From: Stagonosporopsis chrysanthemi
Taxonomy: Eukaryota > Ascomycota > Dothideomycetes > Pleosporales > Didymellaceae
Reading direction: 5' to 3'
NCBI GenBank assembly: GCA_022560025.1
Contig: JAFISE010000232.1
Coordinates: forward strand, 1-39,520
Length of the DNA: 39,520 nt
Below the pieces are notes generated by a model. It was not told the DNA's origin. It made no database searches and saw nothing but the letters and a program-made list of their open reading frames with translations. Shown here in pieces: positions 1 to 10,816 of this stretch (the first letter of the stretch is position 1; each line of letters begins with the position of its first letter). A program made the translations under genes and the position numbers.

Positions 1-110
1 GTGGTGGGGGGGCCTCGGGGGGGCGCGGCGGGGGGGGCGGGGGGGGGGGGTGGTTTGGCGGCCGGGGGGGGGGGGGGGGGGGGGGGGGGTCGGACGGGGG
101 TCGAACGGAG
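1..110. repeat. G-rich low-complexity tract
   Basis: The first 110 bases are almost pure G on the plus strand, with an uninterrupted run of 26 G at 64-89 and several shorter runs. Such a tract could form G-quadruplexes or mark an assembly edge. Nothing in it looks coding. Confidence 0.85.
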
Positions 111-145
111 AGCGAGGTCAGGCATGTGACATGTGACTCATCATC

Positions 146-171
146 GAGGAGGAGGAGGAGGAGGAGGAGGA
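146..171. repeat. (GAG)n microsatellite
   Basis: A 26-bp run of the trinucleotide GAG/GGA, about 8.7 units. It lies just after the G-rich tract and outside any credible gene. Confidence 0.9.
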
Positions 172-1144
172 CTACAACTTCGTCCCGGCACTGTTCGAGG
201 CGATGGCGATCTTCTTCGTAGTGCGTGAAGGCTGAGTTCCGACCGCGGGCGTCGATGGGGGTGGTCATGATGCGGGGGAGTGCGCGTCGTGGCTTGAGAG
301 AAAAGCGTTACAGTGTTCATGCAGGAAGCGGGCTTCACATGTGGTGGCTGTATCTGGCGTTACGACGATCAACGCAATGACCTCGCGGGCGGGGAACGAT
401 GGACGACAGATCCATGACATACACGTAGCCACGTACTTGCTGTGTTATGTGTGCTGCGTGAGGGTGCTACTCACTTCACCGCTCTTACCGCTTGAACTGA
501 GAGCTTTCATGGGACCTGCCGCTCACCTCCTACGAAGAGTCTATCACCCCCCGCACCGGGACCGTTCAGCAAGGAACCAGTTTGAGATTTCTTTCAGCCT
601 GCCAAAGGTGACAGCCTTTCTGGGTTCGGGTTGGAGATTGTCGTCGTTGAGCTTGGCGAAGCTCCTATGTTGATCTTGATCTTGAACTGCTTTGTTTAGT
701 TTGTCGGAGACAACAAGATGACATGGACTATGCCATCAAAAGTAATAGTTATAAACTTGCCCCATATATGCTTGTAGAACTCTCTAGACATGACGGAGAT
801 CTGTACGATTATAAGCAGGCCGAAGTACAGTAATTCGTGCATGGCGAGTGCAGGCTGTCGACGACGACAACTCAGAGTCAAACCAGGTCCCTGTAGATAT
901 GATGCTGGCATTGATGGACATACCGTACTGTCAAGAGTATGATATGTGAATTAGTTGTATGTGTATTGTTTATGGAGAAATTGAAGACTGGACGTTATGA
1001 CGATGCCAGCGCATCACGTGACATTGCCTTCATGGCGACCACATCCCAACCAAATCCACAAGACGCTACCTCGAAGAAACAGTTATTAGACATCTACTTT
1101 GCTCATCTAAATCATAACTATGAGACGAAATCTCGAGAACCCGA
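172..1144. other. Intergenic, no gene seen
   Basis: Only short overlapping open frames on both strands, without family resemblance, are present. It contains the 3' flank of the sugar transporter gene that ends at 1145. I see no RNA gene or repeat here. Confidence 0.6.
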
Positions 1145-2947
1145 TCATTGAACCTCTCCTCTAACATGCGCAGGTGCCGCAGCACCACTGCTCTGCATCT
1201 CGCTCTCGGGCACTCGCTCCATCATTGCCTGCTCAGGTACTCTCGCCTCTTGATTCTTCTTGATACCTCTTCCTCCAGGCGTGAGGTACGTGTTGTCGAG
1301 GTTCGGTAGCTCTTCGCCCACCGGAGGCACCCAGTGCTTGCTCTCCCATGGCTTGACGCCGAGAATATACATGGTATCGATCTCTTCCAGACTGCGGCCC
1401 TGAGACTCACAGACGAAGAAGAAGACGACGACTGCTCCGGCGAAGCAGCATCCAGCGAAGACGTAACCGTAACGGTAATCGATTGCGGAGGTGATAAATG
1501 GTGTGAAGAACGACAGCAGGAAATTCCAGATCCAGTTGGAAGCTGTCGACAGCGCCATAGCTTGCGCGCGGAACCTTGACGGGTACATCTCACCAACCAC
1601 AGCCCATACGATTGGTCCCCAGGTTGAGGCAAAGGCGGCGATGAAAAGGCAGGCGACAATGATCATCCCGTAACCGACGCTCTGGGACTGATTGCCCTCG
1701 GGGCCGAGAGCGAAATGGCCCAGCGATGCGAAGATTATGAACATGCAAAACATCCATAGTGCGCCGAAGATGAGGGATGGGCGGCGTCCGTACTTCTCGA
1801 CGATGTACAGACCAGGGAACGTGCAGCCAAAGTTGACGCCGCCGAGGATCATGGAAGTAACGTAGGAGTTGGAGAGACCAACGGATCCAAAGACCGTCGT
1901 GCCGTAGTAGAAGAAGTAGTTGGCACCGGTAAGTTGCTGGAGCATCTGCAGAGTCATACCGAGGAGAGTACGGTACAGCATCCGAGGGGCGGTGAAGACC
2001 TCGTACCAGTGGTGTTCACCACCACCAGCGCGCTCGGCCTCCATCTTCATTTCGATCTCCCTGATCTCGCGCTGCACCTCGGCGTGGTCCTCGTTGACAC
2101 CGTAGGTAAGGGCGATAGTCTTGCGCGCTTCAGCAATCTTGCCTTTGCGGTACTCCCACCTCGGGCTTTCCTCTAACATCAGGATGCCTGCAACCATTAA
2201 TCCAGACCAGATAAACCCAATACCCATGGGCAACTTCCATGCGCGCGAACTGGTCTCGGCCTCGGTGCCGAAGTTGATGCAGTACGCGGTGAAGATACCA
2301 AGCGTGATGAACAGTTGGTAGCACGAAACGAGCGCACCGCGGACGTATCGCGGCGCAGTCTCAGACTGGTACATGGGCGTGAGAACTGAGAGGCCACCGA
2401 CTCCAAGACCTGCGACCCAGCGGCCAAGGGCGACCTGGACCCATTTGGTCGTGGTCGTGATTTGAACAATGACACCAACGCAGAAGATGATATTCCAGAA
2501 AACGATCGAGTACTTGCGCCCAAACTTATCGGAGATGGGTGCTGCGATGAGTGCGCCGACTAGTGTACCAATGGAGAGCAGAGCGACGATGAGTCCGGAC
2601 CTGACATTGCTGAAGGCAGGACCGCCATCGGCAGTCTGCTGATCTGCGAACTTGTCGAGAAAGTCAGGCATCTCGAGGAAACCGGAGATCTGACCAGTGT
2701 CGTATCCAAAGACTGTGAGCTCGTATTAGCAAATGCACGTTAGGATGCAGTGAAGTTGCATACTGAAACCACCCATAGACACAATGCATGCCATAGCAAT
2801 AATCCTGGGTCGGAAGATCTGCTTCGCGCCTCCACTCAACATCTGGGGCTTCTTCTCCACGTCCCTCATCGAAGACTCGTTCGAGTGCCGTTCATTCTGC
2901 ATCTTTGTGCGATCGGCAAGCGCCGCGTTTTCAGCCGCAGAAGCCAT
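1145..2947 (-). CDS. MFS sugar (hexose) transporter
   Basis: A plasma-membrane monosaccharide transporter of the major facilitator superfamily, Sugar_tr type (inferred from family). Two exons, 2947-2764 and 2712-1145, give 583 residues. The 51-bp intron (GTATGC donor, CTAAC branch site, CACAG acceptor) joins the frame so that residues 59-70 read GGFIFGYDTGQI, the hallmark of fungal hexose carriers at TM1. Other family motifs seen are DKFGRK in the first cytoplasmic loop, EESPRW before the central loop, QQLTGANYFFYY in TM7, EKYGRRPS in the 8-9 loop and ESQGRSLEEID (a PETKG-like motif) after TM12. The start is the first true ATG; the open frame four codons further upstream begins with TTG. The N-terminus (about 45 residues) and the C-terminal tail are hydrophilic and presumably cytosolic. 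The length is near the family norm of 500-580. Substrate specificity, and sensor versus transporter function, cannot be decided from sequence alone. Confidence 0.93.
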
Positions 2948-4488
2948 GTTCAGCCACAAAAAACGTTGAAATTGAAGTGAAGCAGTGATTCCTCGGGGAC
3001 CTCACGACATATAAACCCCTCTCCGCGCTCCACATCGAAAACCCTCCACAGCTATCCTCCGGACCCCAATGCCGTCACTCTTCGGCAGGGCTTCCCCTTC
3101 GCGGCTGCCGTAGAACAACCGAGGCCACCAAACCCGGCGATGTTGACGGCGAAAACTGCTGCAGACGTCATGCGACAGCGTGGATGCTAGCCTTACAGGC
3201 TAAGCTTGCAGTCAAAGGCTTGTAATAGCCAAGCTCGCACAAGCGCGCGATTCCTGTTGGTGCGCGGGAAGTGAGACGCCCCACTTGAGGCTCTGCTGCG
3301 ACGTCACCCGCTCTCCGGACTCGTCACCTCTGTGCGTGTGGGAGGTGCGTGGGGTGCGGAGTTTTTTTTCGTGGAGTTTGAATGCAGCACAACAGTCGGT
3401 ACTTGTGATGATGCGGCTCATGGTGCGCACTGAGACGTGCAACTCCAGCGGTCTCAGTGCAGGTGCGTCGACTCGACTGCATCATCTGCAGATCCTCCAT
3501 CACCACGCCGCATGTCATGACGAGCATGTAACTTCTCGCATCACGGGGACCTCGCGCTCTAGTCAAAGCCCACATGACCACAGCTAGGTATCAGAACTAC
3601 TGACAAAGCTTCGTACGAAAGATCTCACGATCGTTGCCCCCACATCAAGACCACAAAGCCGGACGAAGCACGACCTTGTGCAAAACACGGAGTCTGCGGA
3701 TGCCTGCTTGTATGCGGGTGAGCCTCCACTCGTGGGGCAAATCGCTGATTCAGCGGTCTGGCAGGCGCGTGAAGATTCTTCCACGGGCGTGCTCGGACGT
3801 TCTTCGTGCCTTCTGGCACGCGGGATGACGTCGTCTGGTCCGGACAAGCACGACTGCGGCGAATCGTCCACGATGCCGGCTCGATAGGAGCGATGCAGGA
3901 ACCAGCGAAGAATTTTCAAGGAACGAAGTCTGGTTGCCAAAGCATGGCAGCTGCGCGTCCGCTACCGTTACCTTACCTAACCAAGCAAGTGTGCTCACAA
4001 CGCAAACACGGTCGGCAGTTCACAGGCACCGGCGCCCGGCTTCCTTGCGTCCTGCCCAAATCCGCCGAGTTGAAAATGCTCAATCAGGCAAGTCGTATTA
4101 CCATGGATTACAGACACCATTCTTGGCTACCACTGTCGACTCTCTGCCGTTGGACCCAAATTGTCTTCGATCAAGCTGCCCATTAGGGTAAGTCAGACAC
4201 ACTGCCATTGATCACAGTGGCCGAAACATGGATGCCCGTACCATCGGATGTGCAAGTCTCGAGCCAGGAAAGGGAATCGATCGAATGTACTATGTACCAG
4301 AGCTTCCGCTGCTGTTGCTGGACCATGTGTGTATCCCAGTCTGCCGGCTTACAACACACAGCTGCACCGCGGAGTTGGATCACACCTTTTGCAGTCTTCC
4401 TCTTCTACCGTACGTTTGTGCGGCATCGTCCGAACCCCATACCCAATCGCCCTCAAGACCTCTCGCCGATCCAAGCTCCAAAAGTTCC
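2948..4488. other. Intergenic, no gene seen
   Basis: About 1.5 kb between the start of the sugar transporter and the 3' end of the DUF3237 gene. It should hold the transporter promoter. Open frames on both strands are short, overlapping and compositionally random. No RNA gene was recognised. Confidence 0.6.
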
Positions 4489-5090
4489 CTAATATGTCGT
4501 CCCATTAACAAAAGTGGTATTCGTCCACTCATTAGCAAGCTAGCCGCACGTCAGCCATAACCCACACACCAGTACGAAGCAGGACGACGACTTACATTCC
4601 AAGCATCAATCCGCAGCGTATACGTGCCATTCTCATACTCTTGCACGCGCTGCAGCAGCCCCACCGCAGTCACATAGTTCAACCAGTAGTACGCCTTATC
4701 CCCCGTCTCAAGCACAATCCTCAGATGCAGCTTGCCATCCGGGTGTCGCGAGCCCGCCGTCTGGATGTAGATATTCGCCCCATCGTCGGTCTGCAGGTTG
4801 TACCGCGTATCTGCGGAAAACAGCCCCGTCTGCGGATCGCTGAGGCCCCAGTCTGCGCCGAGGTCGAGCACCTTGCCGCTCAGGCGCGGGCCGGTGAAGT
4901 TGCCGCCGATGATGGGGATGGCTGTGCGTAGGCCCTTGGATGTCTGCGTTGTGAAGATGCGGGGCTCGCACTCTACGAAGGCCGTGTAGAGGTATTCGAG
5001 GCCTGGGGCGGGTGGGCTGGTGGTGTTGGTGGTGAGTGCCTCACGGCCAAAGACGAGGGCGGCGATTGCGAACGCGCGGAAGAGTTGCAT
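4489..5090 (-). CDS. Secreted DUF3237-family protein
   Basis: Two exons, 5090-4596 and 4539-4489, give 181 residues. The 56-bp intron (GTAAGT donor, CTAG acceptor) follows residue 165. Reading through it instead gives an unrelated 14-residue tail, whereas the spliced tail LANEWTNTTFVNGTTY continues naturally from LRIDAWN. Residues 1-20 are a probable signal peptide (MQLFRAFAIAALVFGREA), followed by a mature protein with several N-glycosylation sequons. The DUF3237 pattern is clear: GPRLSGKVLDLGADWG near residues 69-84, then SADTRYNLQTDDGANIYIQT and a C-terminal YTLRIDAWN. The family folds as a small beta-barrel of unknown biochemical role, so I assign no reaction. The gene stands alone between two long spacers. 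The second exon is the least certain part. Confidence 0.8.
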
Positions 5091-6392
5091 GGTGTCGATA
5101 GCTGAGACTTGTTTTATGGTGATAGCAAAGCGCAGTTATGGAGCTTTGGAGCTTATTTAGACTTTGGTCTTCAAGCAAAGATCGTCTAAGCTCACGTGAA
5201 ATGACCCTCGGGCATTTGGTGTTGCTCCGAGGCTGAAGAGCCGCATTGTGATGCCGTTGCGAAGCTGCACTGCGGGGCCCCGCATTCCCATGCTTTACCT
5301 GCTATATCTGTGCAGCCAGCAGCAAACCTAGTCGAATTTTTCCAAACAGCATGAAGGCGTGAGCAAATCATGTCTCTTCCTGGATAGGTTCTGCGGGGCT
5401 GCCCGGTTAGTGCCTGGTTAGTGCCTGTGACGGTAATCGTCTCGATATGGAATCTGATGGTAGTGGTCATCTCTACGCTGCATCTGACAAGAGACGCAAA
5501 CCTCACGCGCAGTGACCGTACTCAACATCTTGGCACATGTCTCCGGTCGCAATATGTGGAGGACTCCAATCTCCGGTTTGGTTTCTTTAAGACAATTACT
5601 TCAACACAGAGCAGCTGAGCTCGGGTGTCATATTGAGCTCTTTCATGGCATTGCGCAATGGATCGTAACTCGCGTCTGCAGAAACTTATAATGAGCCGCT
5701 AGAAGAACGTGAGCTCACGCTTTGCGTTTCTCCTTGCTATACTGCTGTGTGTAAGAGGACATCATAGAAGGGCACAGGGAACCAAGGAAAGTAGGCGATT
5801 TCGACCTAGTACACGAATGCATGGAGCGAGACTAGCCACTTCCTTGATACATAAGATGCCGCAAAGTTTGAGTAGAGCAGTTGCTCTAATCTAAAGAAGC
5901 TCACACAGGCGAAATCCAACAGCAGTCCTAAGACCACACGCTTCCACTATCGAAAACAGCATTGCTGCCTGCTCAACCAAGGACAAATACAGTCTTTGCC
6001 TCATCCACAAACACCACCGAGGTACGGCTCCACTTGCCTACCGATCTACTAGCGACCAGATGGACTATGAATGGCCGCCACAAACAGGGTCTGATGAGCC
6101 CTTTACAACGTTTTCTTCAAGTCGGCGACAAGGGTAAACCGCAGTGCATCGCCAGCGGAATACCCGGTATGTCAGCGCGAAAAAGGGGAGTCGTTGTTGG
6201 GAGGAACAGCCGATCAGATCGCACCGCATCGCCTCGCGCTGACGCTGCAGTCCCCACTACCCAGTGTACCACCGCACCGCACCGCACCACACCTACCGCC
6301 CACCGCACCCTCTCACTCTCTACCTCTTTTCAATCCCCATCTCCGCACGCAACATCCCTCCCCCCCCTCCCCCCCCTCTTCTCCATACTCCC

Positions 6393-6425
6393 GTACAGTA
6401 CAGTACAGTACAGTACAGTACAGTA
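6393..6425. repeat. (GTACA)n pentanucleotide microsatellite
   Basis: Six perfect GTACA units plus GTA, directly after a C-rich tract. The repeat contains its own reverse-complement core (GTAC), so it can fold on itself. Confidence 0.9.
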
Positions 6426-6756
6426 GCACGCAACCCACCGCCGTCCCAACCCCCAAATTTATCCACCCACCCACCCACGCACGGCACCCATCCACCCATT
6501 CAGACACCCTACGCCCTACGCCCTACACCATGTGCCGTCGCCGCCCCGCCACCCCGCCGCCGTCGCTGTCCCGCCGCTGCCCATCGCCGACCGTCCCTTG
6601 TCCCGTCATCCCAACGCAACGCAACCCAGCAGCCTCCGCAAACGAAGCGAGCAAGAAAAATTTAAAAATGGTGATGTGACGAGCCGCACGATGCACGATA
6701 CACGGGGGTGGCAGATCTTGCTCCCGCCCCAGCACTGGGTTCGTGGAAAAGGTGTG

Positions 6757-6812
6757 GAGTCGGGTGTGTGGAGTCGGGTGTGTGGAGTCGGGTGTGTGGA
6801 GTCGGGTGTGTG
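6757..6812. repeat. 14-bp tandem repeat, four perfect copies
   Basis: The unit GAGTCGGGTGTGTG is repeated four times without mismatch (6757, 6771, 6785, 6799), with partial units on either side. It is a minisatellite in a non-coding region and a possible length-polymorphic marker. Confidence 0.93.
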
Positions 6813-7698
6813 GGTGCTTTGGGCCTGCTGTACTGCGACTGAGGCATGCGAGGAGGGGTTGTGGTGGCCATGAGTGAACAAGGGGGGGTTGCGGGAGTGC
6901 GCAGTGACGGTTGCTGCCATAGTGATTGTCGGCGGGGGAGTTATTGAGGGGGGTGGGGAATGAGATGTTGGAAAGGGGTAGAAGACAACGTGATGTGTGG
7001 GACGCAGAAAGGTGGAACGAGAGGCGAAGAAAACGGAGTGTTTTGGTGTATGCTATGCTATCTGCCTACCTAACTGTGCGTGGAGAAGACGAGATGAAGA
7101 TGGCCGATCAGCCGTTGCGGCATACGCTCTCGCAACGGTGTCGCCGATATGTGTGAGATATGAGAAGAAGCCTTGTTGCGGCTTAGCGATAGGGGGCGGT
7201 GACGTAATGAAATAGGGTGACGTTGAGGTCGAGATGTGAGGATGGTGAACGATAGACGCGGAAGGCAAAACCAGCGCCGAGGCGATGCATAGAAAGGTAG
7301 ATAATTACAAGTAGTAAGTGCGGGGCACATGTCCAACCCATCTCTTTTGAAAACGGACTGATGGACAGATAGCCATATATCCAACGTCCAAGTAAAATGG
7401 CAAGCTCGAGTGCAGCGCAATGTGTATGGACGAGGTGTGACAAGGATTGATAAGTATATTGAGCTTCATATCCCTGCTCGTGCAGGCTTCTATCGTCGCA
7501 CAACAGCGTCGTACACAGGACACCCGAGCTGAGGTGGACCTGCATGTCCGTACCCGACCCGTCCATGCAGCCGACCAAGATGCGATGCGATGCGGTAGAT
7601 GAGAAGATCCAGAACTCCAGAACGCCACCGTTTGGATATATGGTGTAAATCAAAGAGCGAACATGAGGAAACTGTACAAAGCGATAGTGATAGGGTGC

Positions 7699-9222
7699 TT
7701 AGAAGTTCTGGGCAATGCCAGAGTTTCCTTGTTGCGGGAACACCGAGGGGTTCTCGATCCTTGTGTTCCTCCGCGCTGAGACGTCCCGGATGACGGGCTG
7801 CTGGCCAGCGCCATACGGGTCGCCCTGACCGTACGGACCTTGCTGGTAGTAGCCTTGGTTGTCGTAGTAGTCGTTGGCGTTGCCGGCGCCCATGCCGGGG
7901 TACTCGCCCGAGGCATCGGAGCGATTGGCAGCAGAGTAGGACGACGATGCGTTCGAGACTCCACGTTGTACACCGGCCTGGTTCTGTGTCGAATTGGGCG
8001 CAGCACCGCCAATGGCACCGGCACCGAGCGCACCAAGGCCATCAGAGTCCATGGTCTCGCGACGTCCGTTCACCAGAGGGTCGTTGGATCCTTCAGAGTA
8101 GGCCCCACCGGTAGGAGAGTGGGGCGTGTTGTAGCCTCCAGGGTTGCTGTTGCTGTCGGAGAAGGTCATGCCGCTGGTGAGGGTAGTCGAGGCCTTGCGG
8201 TTCGAGCTGGTCGCGGTGTTGCCCCAGCCACGGTAGCCGCTGGAGTCTTCGGCCATCTCAGACCCCATGCCGACGGCAGGCAGGGTGGGGTCGTGGTTGG
8301 GGTTGAAGCCGTACTCCTCAACCTCCTTCCTTCGCTCCTCCTCGTTGTTCTGGCGAGCCTTGCGTTTCCTCCACAAGAAGATGCCGGCTAGCAAGAGCAG
8401 TGCAATGGCGACGACAGGCACAACGACGGCGATTGCAATCTTGCCGCCGGAGCTGAGCCCGCTGCTTTCGACTCCATTGTTTTGGGGCTGAGGTTCACCG
8501 GAGCTGGTGCTCGAAACGCCACGAGTGGTAGCAGTAGAGGCGAGGCCGCCAGTGGTTCCGGTGGCAGCTGGGCCCTCACGGGTCACGATGGACGTGACGA
8601 TGATGGGAGTGACCGTCTCGCCATCGCGGGTTGCAGAAGGGGTGACGGTAACGATCGAGGTCGCAATCTCAGTGGTCGAGGGCGGCGCAGACGGCGCAGT
8701 GACGGTCGAGGTCGTCGCAGGTGGGGGCGCACTCGATGGAGGAGGAGGAGGAGGAGCAGCAGCAGAGCTCGACGGCGCAGGCGCGGCGGACGAAGGCGGG
8801 GCGGACGAAGGCGGGGGTGCTGCCGTTGAGCTTGGAGGCGGCGCAGCAGTCGTGGCTGGCGGCGGCGCCGAGGATGGGGGAGCAGTGGTCGCTGGGGGCG
8901 GGGCGGACGACTCAGCAGGCGGCGGTGCCGAGCTCACTGTGGGTGCTGGGGGCGACGACGCGGGCGGCGCTGAGGAGGGTGTGTTAGGAGCGGCCGCTGA
9001 GGACTCAACAGAGGGCGTGGACGGCTCCGGCGCAGCAGACGAGGGCGCTGGCGCGGCCGACGTTGGTGCTGCCGACGGTGTTACAGGCTGGGACGACGCA
9101 ACTACAGGAGACGACGCTGGAGAGGAGGCAGAGGCAGGAGCGGGCGACGGCTGGGTCGGGGCGGCAGAAGGAGAGACAAGGGAGATGAACGTACTGGCAG
9201 CAGAATCGGGCGCCGACGACAT
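7699..9222 (-). CDS. Ser/Pro/Ala-rich single-pass surface protein
   Basis: An intronless frame of 507 residues. Residues 1 to about 255 are mucin-like, almost entirely Ala, Pro, Ser and Thr with repeated SSAPPP/APPPSS blocks, and are expected to be heavily O-mannosylated. A single transmembrane helix at about 261-284 (KIAIAVVVPVVAIALLLLAG) is followed by the basic stop-transfer RKRKAR and a 220-residue low-complexity cytoplasmic tail rich in Gly, Asn and Ser. This architecture matches fungal Mid2/Wsc-like cell-wall stress sensors or wall-anchored adhesion proteins in general layout, although no Cys-rich WSC domain is present. No N-terminal signal peptide is visible, so either it inserts through its single helix or a short upstream exon is missing. 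The start ATG is the first in frame, preceded by ATCAAC. Specific function is unknown. Confidence 0.8.
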   Translation of the reverse strand: MSSAPDSAASTFISLVSPSAAPTQPSPAPASASSPASSPVVASSQPVTPSAAPTSAAPAPSSAAPEPSTPSVESSAAAPNTPSSAPPASSPPAPTVSSAPPPAESSAPPPATTAPPSSAPPPATTAAPPPSSTAAPPPSSAPPSSAAPAPSSSAAAPPPPPPSSAPPPATTSTVTAPSAPPSTTEIATSIVTVTPSATRDGETVTPIIVTSIVTREGPAATGTTGGLASTATTRGVSSTSSGEPQPQNNGVESSGLSSGGKIAIAVVVPVVAIALLLLAGIFLWRKRKARQNNEEERRKEVEEYGFNPNHDPTLPAVGMGSEMAEDSSGYRGWGNTATSSNRKASTTLTSGMTFSDSNSNPGGYNTPHSPTGGAYSEGSNDPLVNGRRETMDSDGLGALGAGAIGGAAPNSTQNQAGVQRGVSNASSSYSAANRSDASGEYPGMGAGNANDYYDNQGYYQQGPYGQGDPYGAGQQPVIRDVSARRNTRIENPSVFPQQGNSGIAQNF

Positions 9223-10816
9223 GTTGATGGTTGCGAGGCACGCGGGCGCGGCACGGAGCAGTAATAAGCGGCGACGACAGCAATTGCAACGCCTGCTTGC
9301 AGAGGGAGTGCGAGGGCGAGGTGGTTAGTGTGTTGCGGGTACCGGCAGTGCTGGTCGCTTGGTTCGTCCCAGTGGCAGCGTTCCTCGCTCGCCGGGTGAT
9401 GCGCGGGTCCACAGTTGCTGCAACAGGCGGTGGGACAGCGCGAGTGATGATGTAGGCCGGGCAGAGCCAGTGAAAAGTGCGAAAAATGGGGAGGCGTGCC
9501 CTGAGTGGTGAGTCGACGACGGCGGCGGACGAGGAGGTGTTGCAAGCAGAGTGGAGCGCCGCGCGAGGAGGCGGGCGATCCGAGCGCGGTTGGAGAGGCT
9601 GCCTTATCTGGCCACGGCTGGGAGTTGCTGGGGCACCGAAGATCCCAATGCGCGCGAGAAGACGTCGTCGACAGCCAATGAACACGGCAGTCTGCGGCAG
9701 ACGTGGTCACTCTGGGAGCGAGCAGAGGGCCATGGTTTTCAGCGCGCCGGCCAAGCTGCGCGCTGGCAGCACGGCTGTCCTGGCGGCGGCGGCGGCGGCG
9801 CTTGAGCTAGCCAGAAACCGCCGTCAGGAAGTGGGACGCTGTGCCGGATCGCAATTAGCTGCCTCTGCTTTGGGGAGGTCCAAATGCGATCGAGCCTAGC
9901 TGCGTGCCGCTTGGGTGCAGCTGTGGCTGTGTGCAGCATCTCAGAGACTCAGGGCGCCGTCCAGGGCCGTCCCAGCGCTCGTCGTGGAACCGTTCGTCGC
10001 CGCACCGGGCGATGCAGACGCCGCCGTCGTGAGACAAGATGGATGCAGGTGTGCGCCTGCATTGCAGAGTACAGTGTGCCATGCTCCTGCTCTTGTCATG
10101 CTCCTGCTCGCCGTCTCCGCTGCTCGTTCTCGCTGCACGCCGGCCCTCAATTCGATAGCATCATTTGCGCGAGCTGCGCGGCTTCGATACGCCCGCGCGC
10201 TACTAATTGGCCACTCGGCCGCTCTATAATTAAGCCTGAAGTCAGTGTCGCCTCGGGACGTTGCAGCGCCCGTGTTCTGCGCTGCTACGCCTGAGGCTAC
10301 CTATCGCTGCACGAAAAATTATTGCGCTTCTGGCAGCCCGAGTTCGTATCCGTAAGCCTTTGTACAGGCGACTTTGTGGGCTGCTGCTGCACCAGCAACG
10401 CCCTCATCGTCATGTGTTCTCGTACCCATCCATCAAGCTTTTCCAACAATCGCCACGGATCCAGGATGCCCTGCATGCTCACCCCGCTTCCACCCTTGAG
10501 CAGCCTTTCTGTTCGGGCAGGAGCGTGTACCATGCAACGGCATCGAATAACAGTCGATTGTGGCCATGGGTCTCCCGCACAGCGATTTGCTGTGCGTGAG
10601 CAGCAACTACCTGAAACACATACGGCCTCCGCTCTGTCATGCTGAGCGTATTACTGTGTACTATGTATACTTTGCGACTGATGTCCAGTACTTTCACGTG
10701 TTGCTCGCCTGAACCAGCAGCTGCCGCTAATGCAACACTCAATGAAATCAATTCACACATAGACATTAGCGTACCGTACTCCCAGCCTACACCGATAAAC
10801 ACCCAGCTGTACCGTT
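9223..10816. other. Intergenic, promoter side of the surface protein
   Basis: About 1.6 kb of GC-rich sequence upstream of the mucin-like gene. Several short open frames occur on both strands, but they are rich in Arg, Ala and Cys in the manner of random GC-rich translation and have no recognisable domain. The part next to 9222 is the expected 5' UTR and promoter. No RNA gene was recognised. Confidence 0.55.

Larger units (their letters stand above)
5091..7698. other. Long intergenic region with low-complexity tracts
   Basis: No credible coding region is seen in 2.6 kb. The middle (about 6240-6660) is a C/CT-rich tract with very few purines on the plus strand, with a pentanucleotide and a 14-bp tandem repeat embedded or adjacent (listed separately). 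The CT-rich stretch resembles the pyrimidine-rich leaders of strong fungal promoters, but no gene follows on the plus strand, so a non-coding transcript is possible but unsupported. The right end is the 3' flank of the surface-protein gene. Confidence 0.5.

Noticed and set aside
5962..6679. Overlapping plus-strand open frames of 130-160 residues
   Set aside because: Composition is His/Pro/Ser/Thr from the CT-rich tract in every frame, with no family resemblance; treated as non-coding.
8507..9328. A 273-residue plus-strand open frame rich in Gly, Ala and Val
   Set aside because: It is the antisense shadow of the GC-rich Ser/Pro/Ala repeats of the gene at 7699-9222; it lacks any domain and mirrors the repeat periodicity.
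9005..9710. Minus-strand open frames of 202-226 residues upstream of the surface-protein start
   Set aside because: Considered as a missing first exon, but they carry no signal peptide or convincing splice junction into the gene's frame and look like random GC-rich translation.
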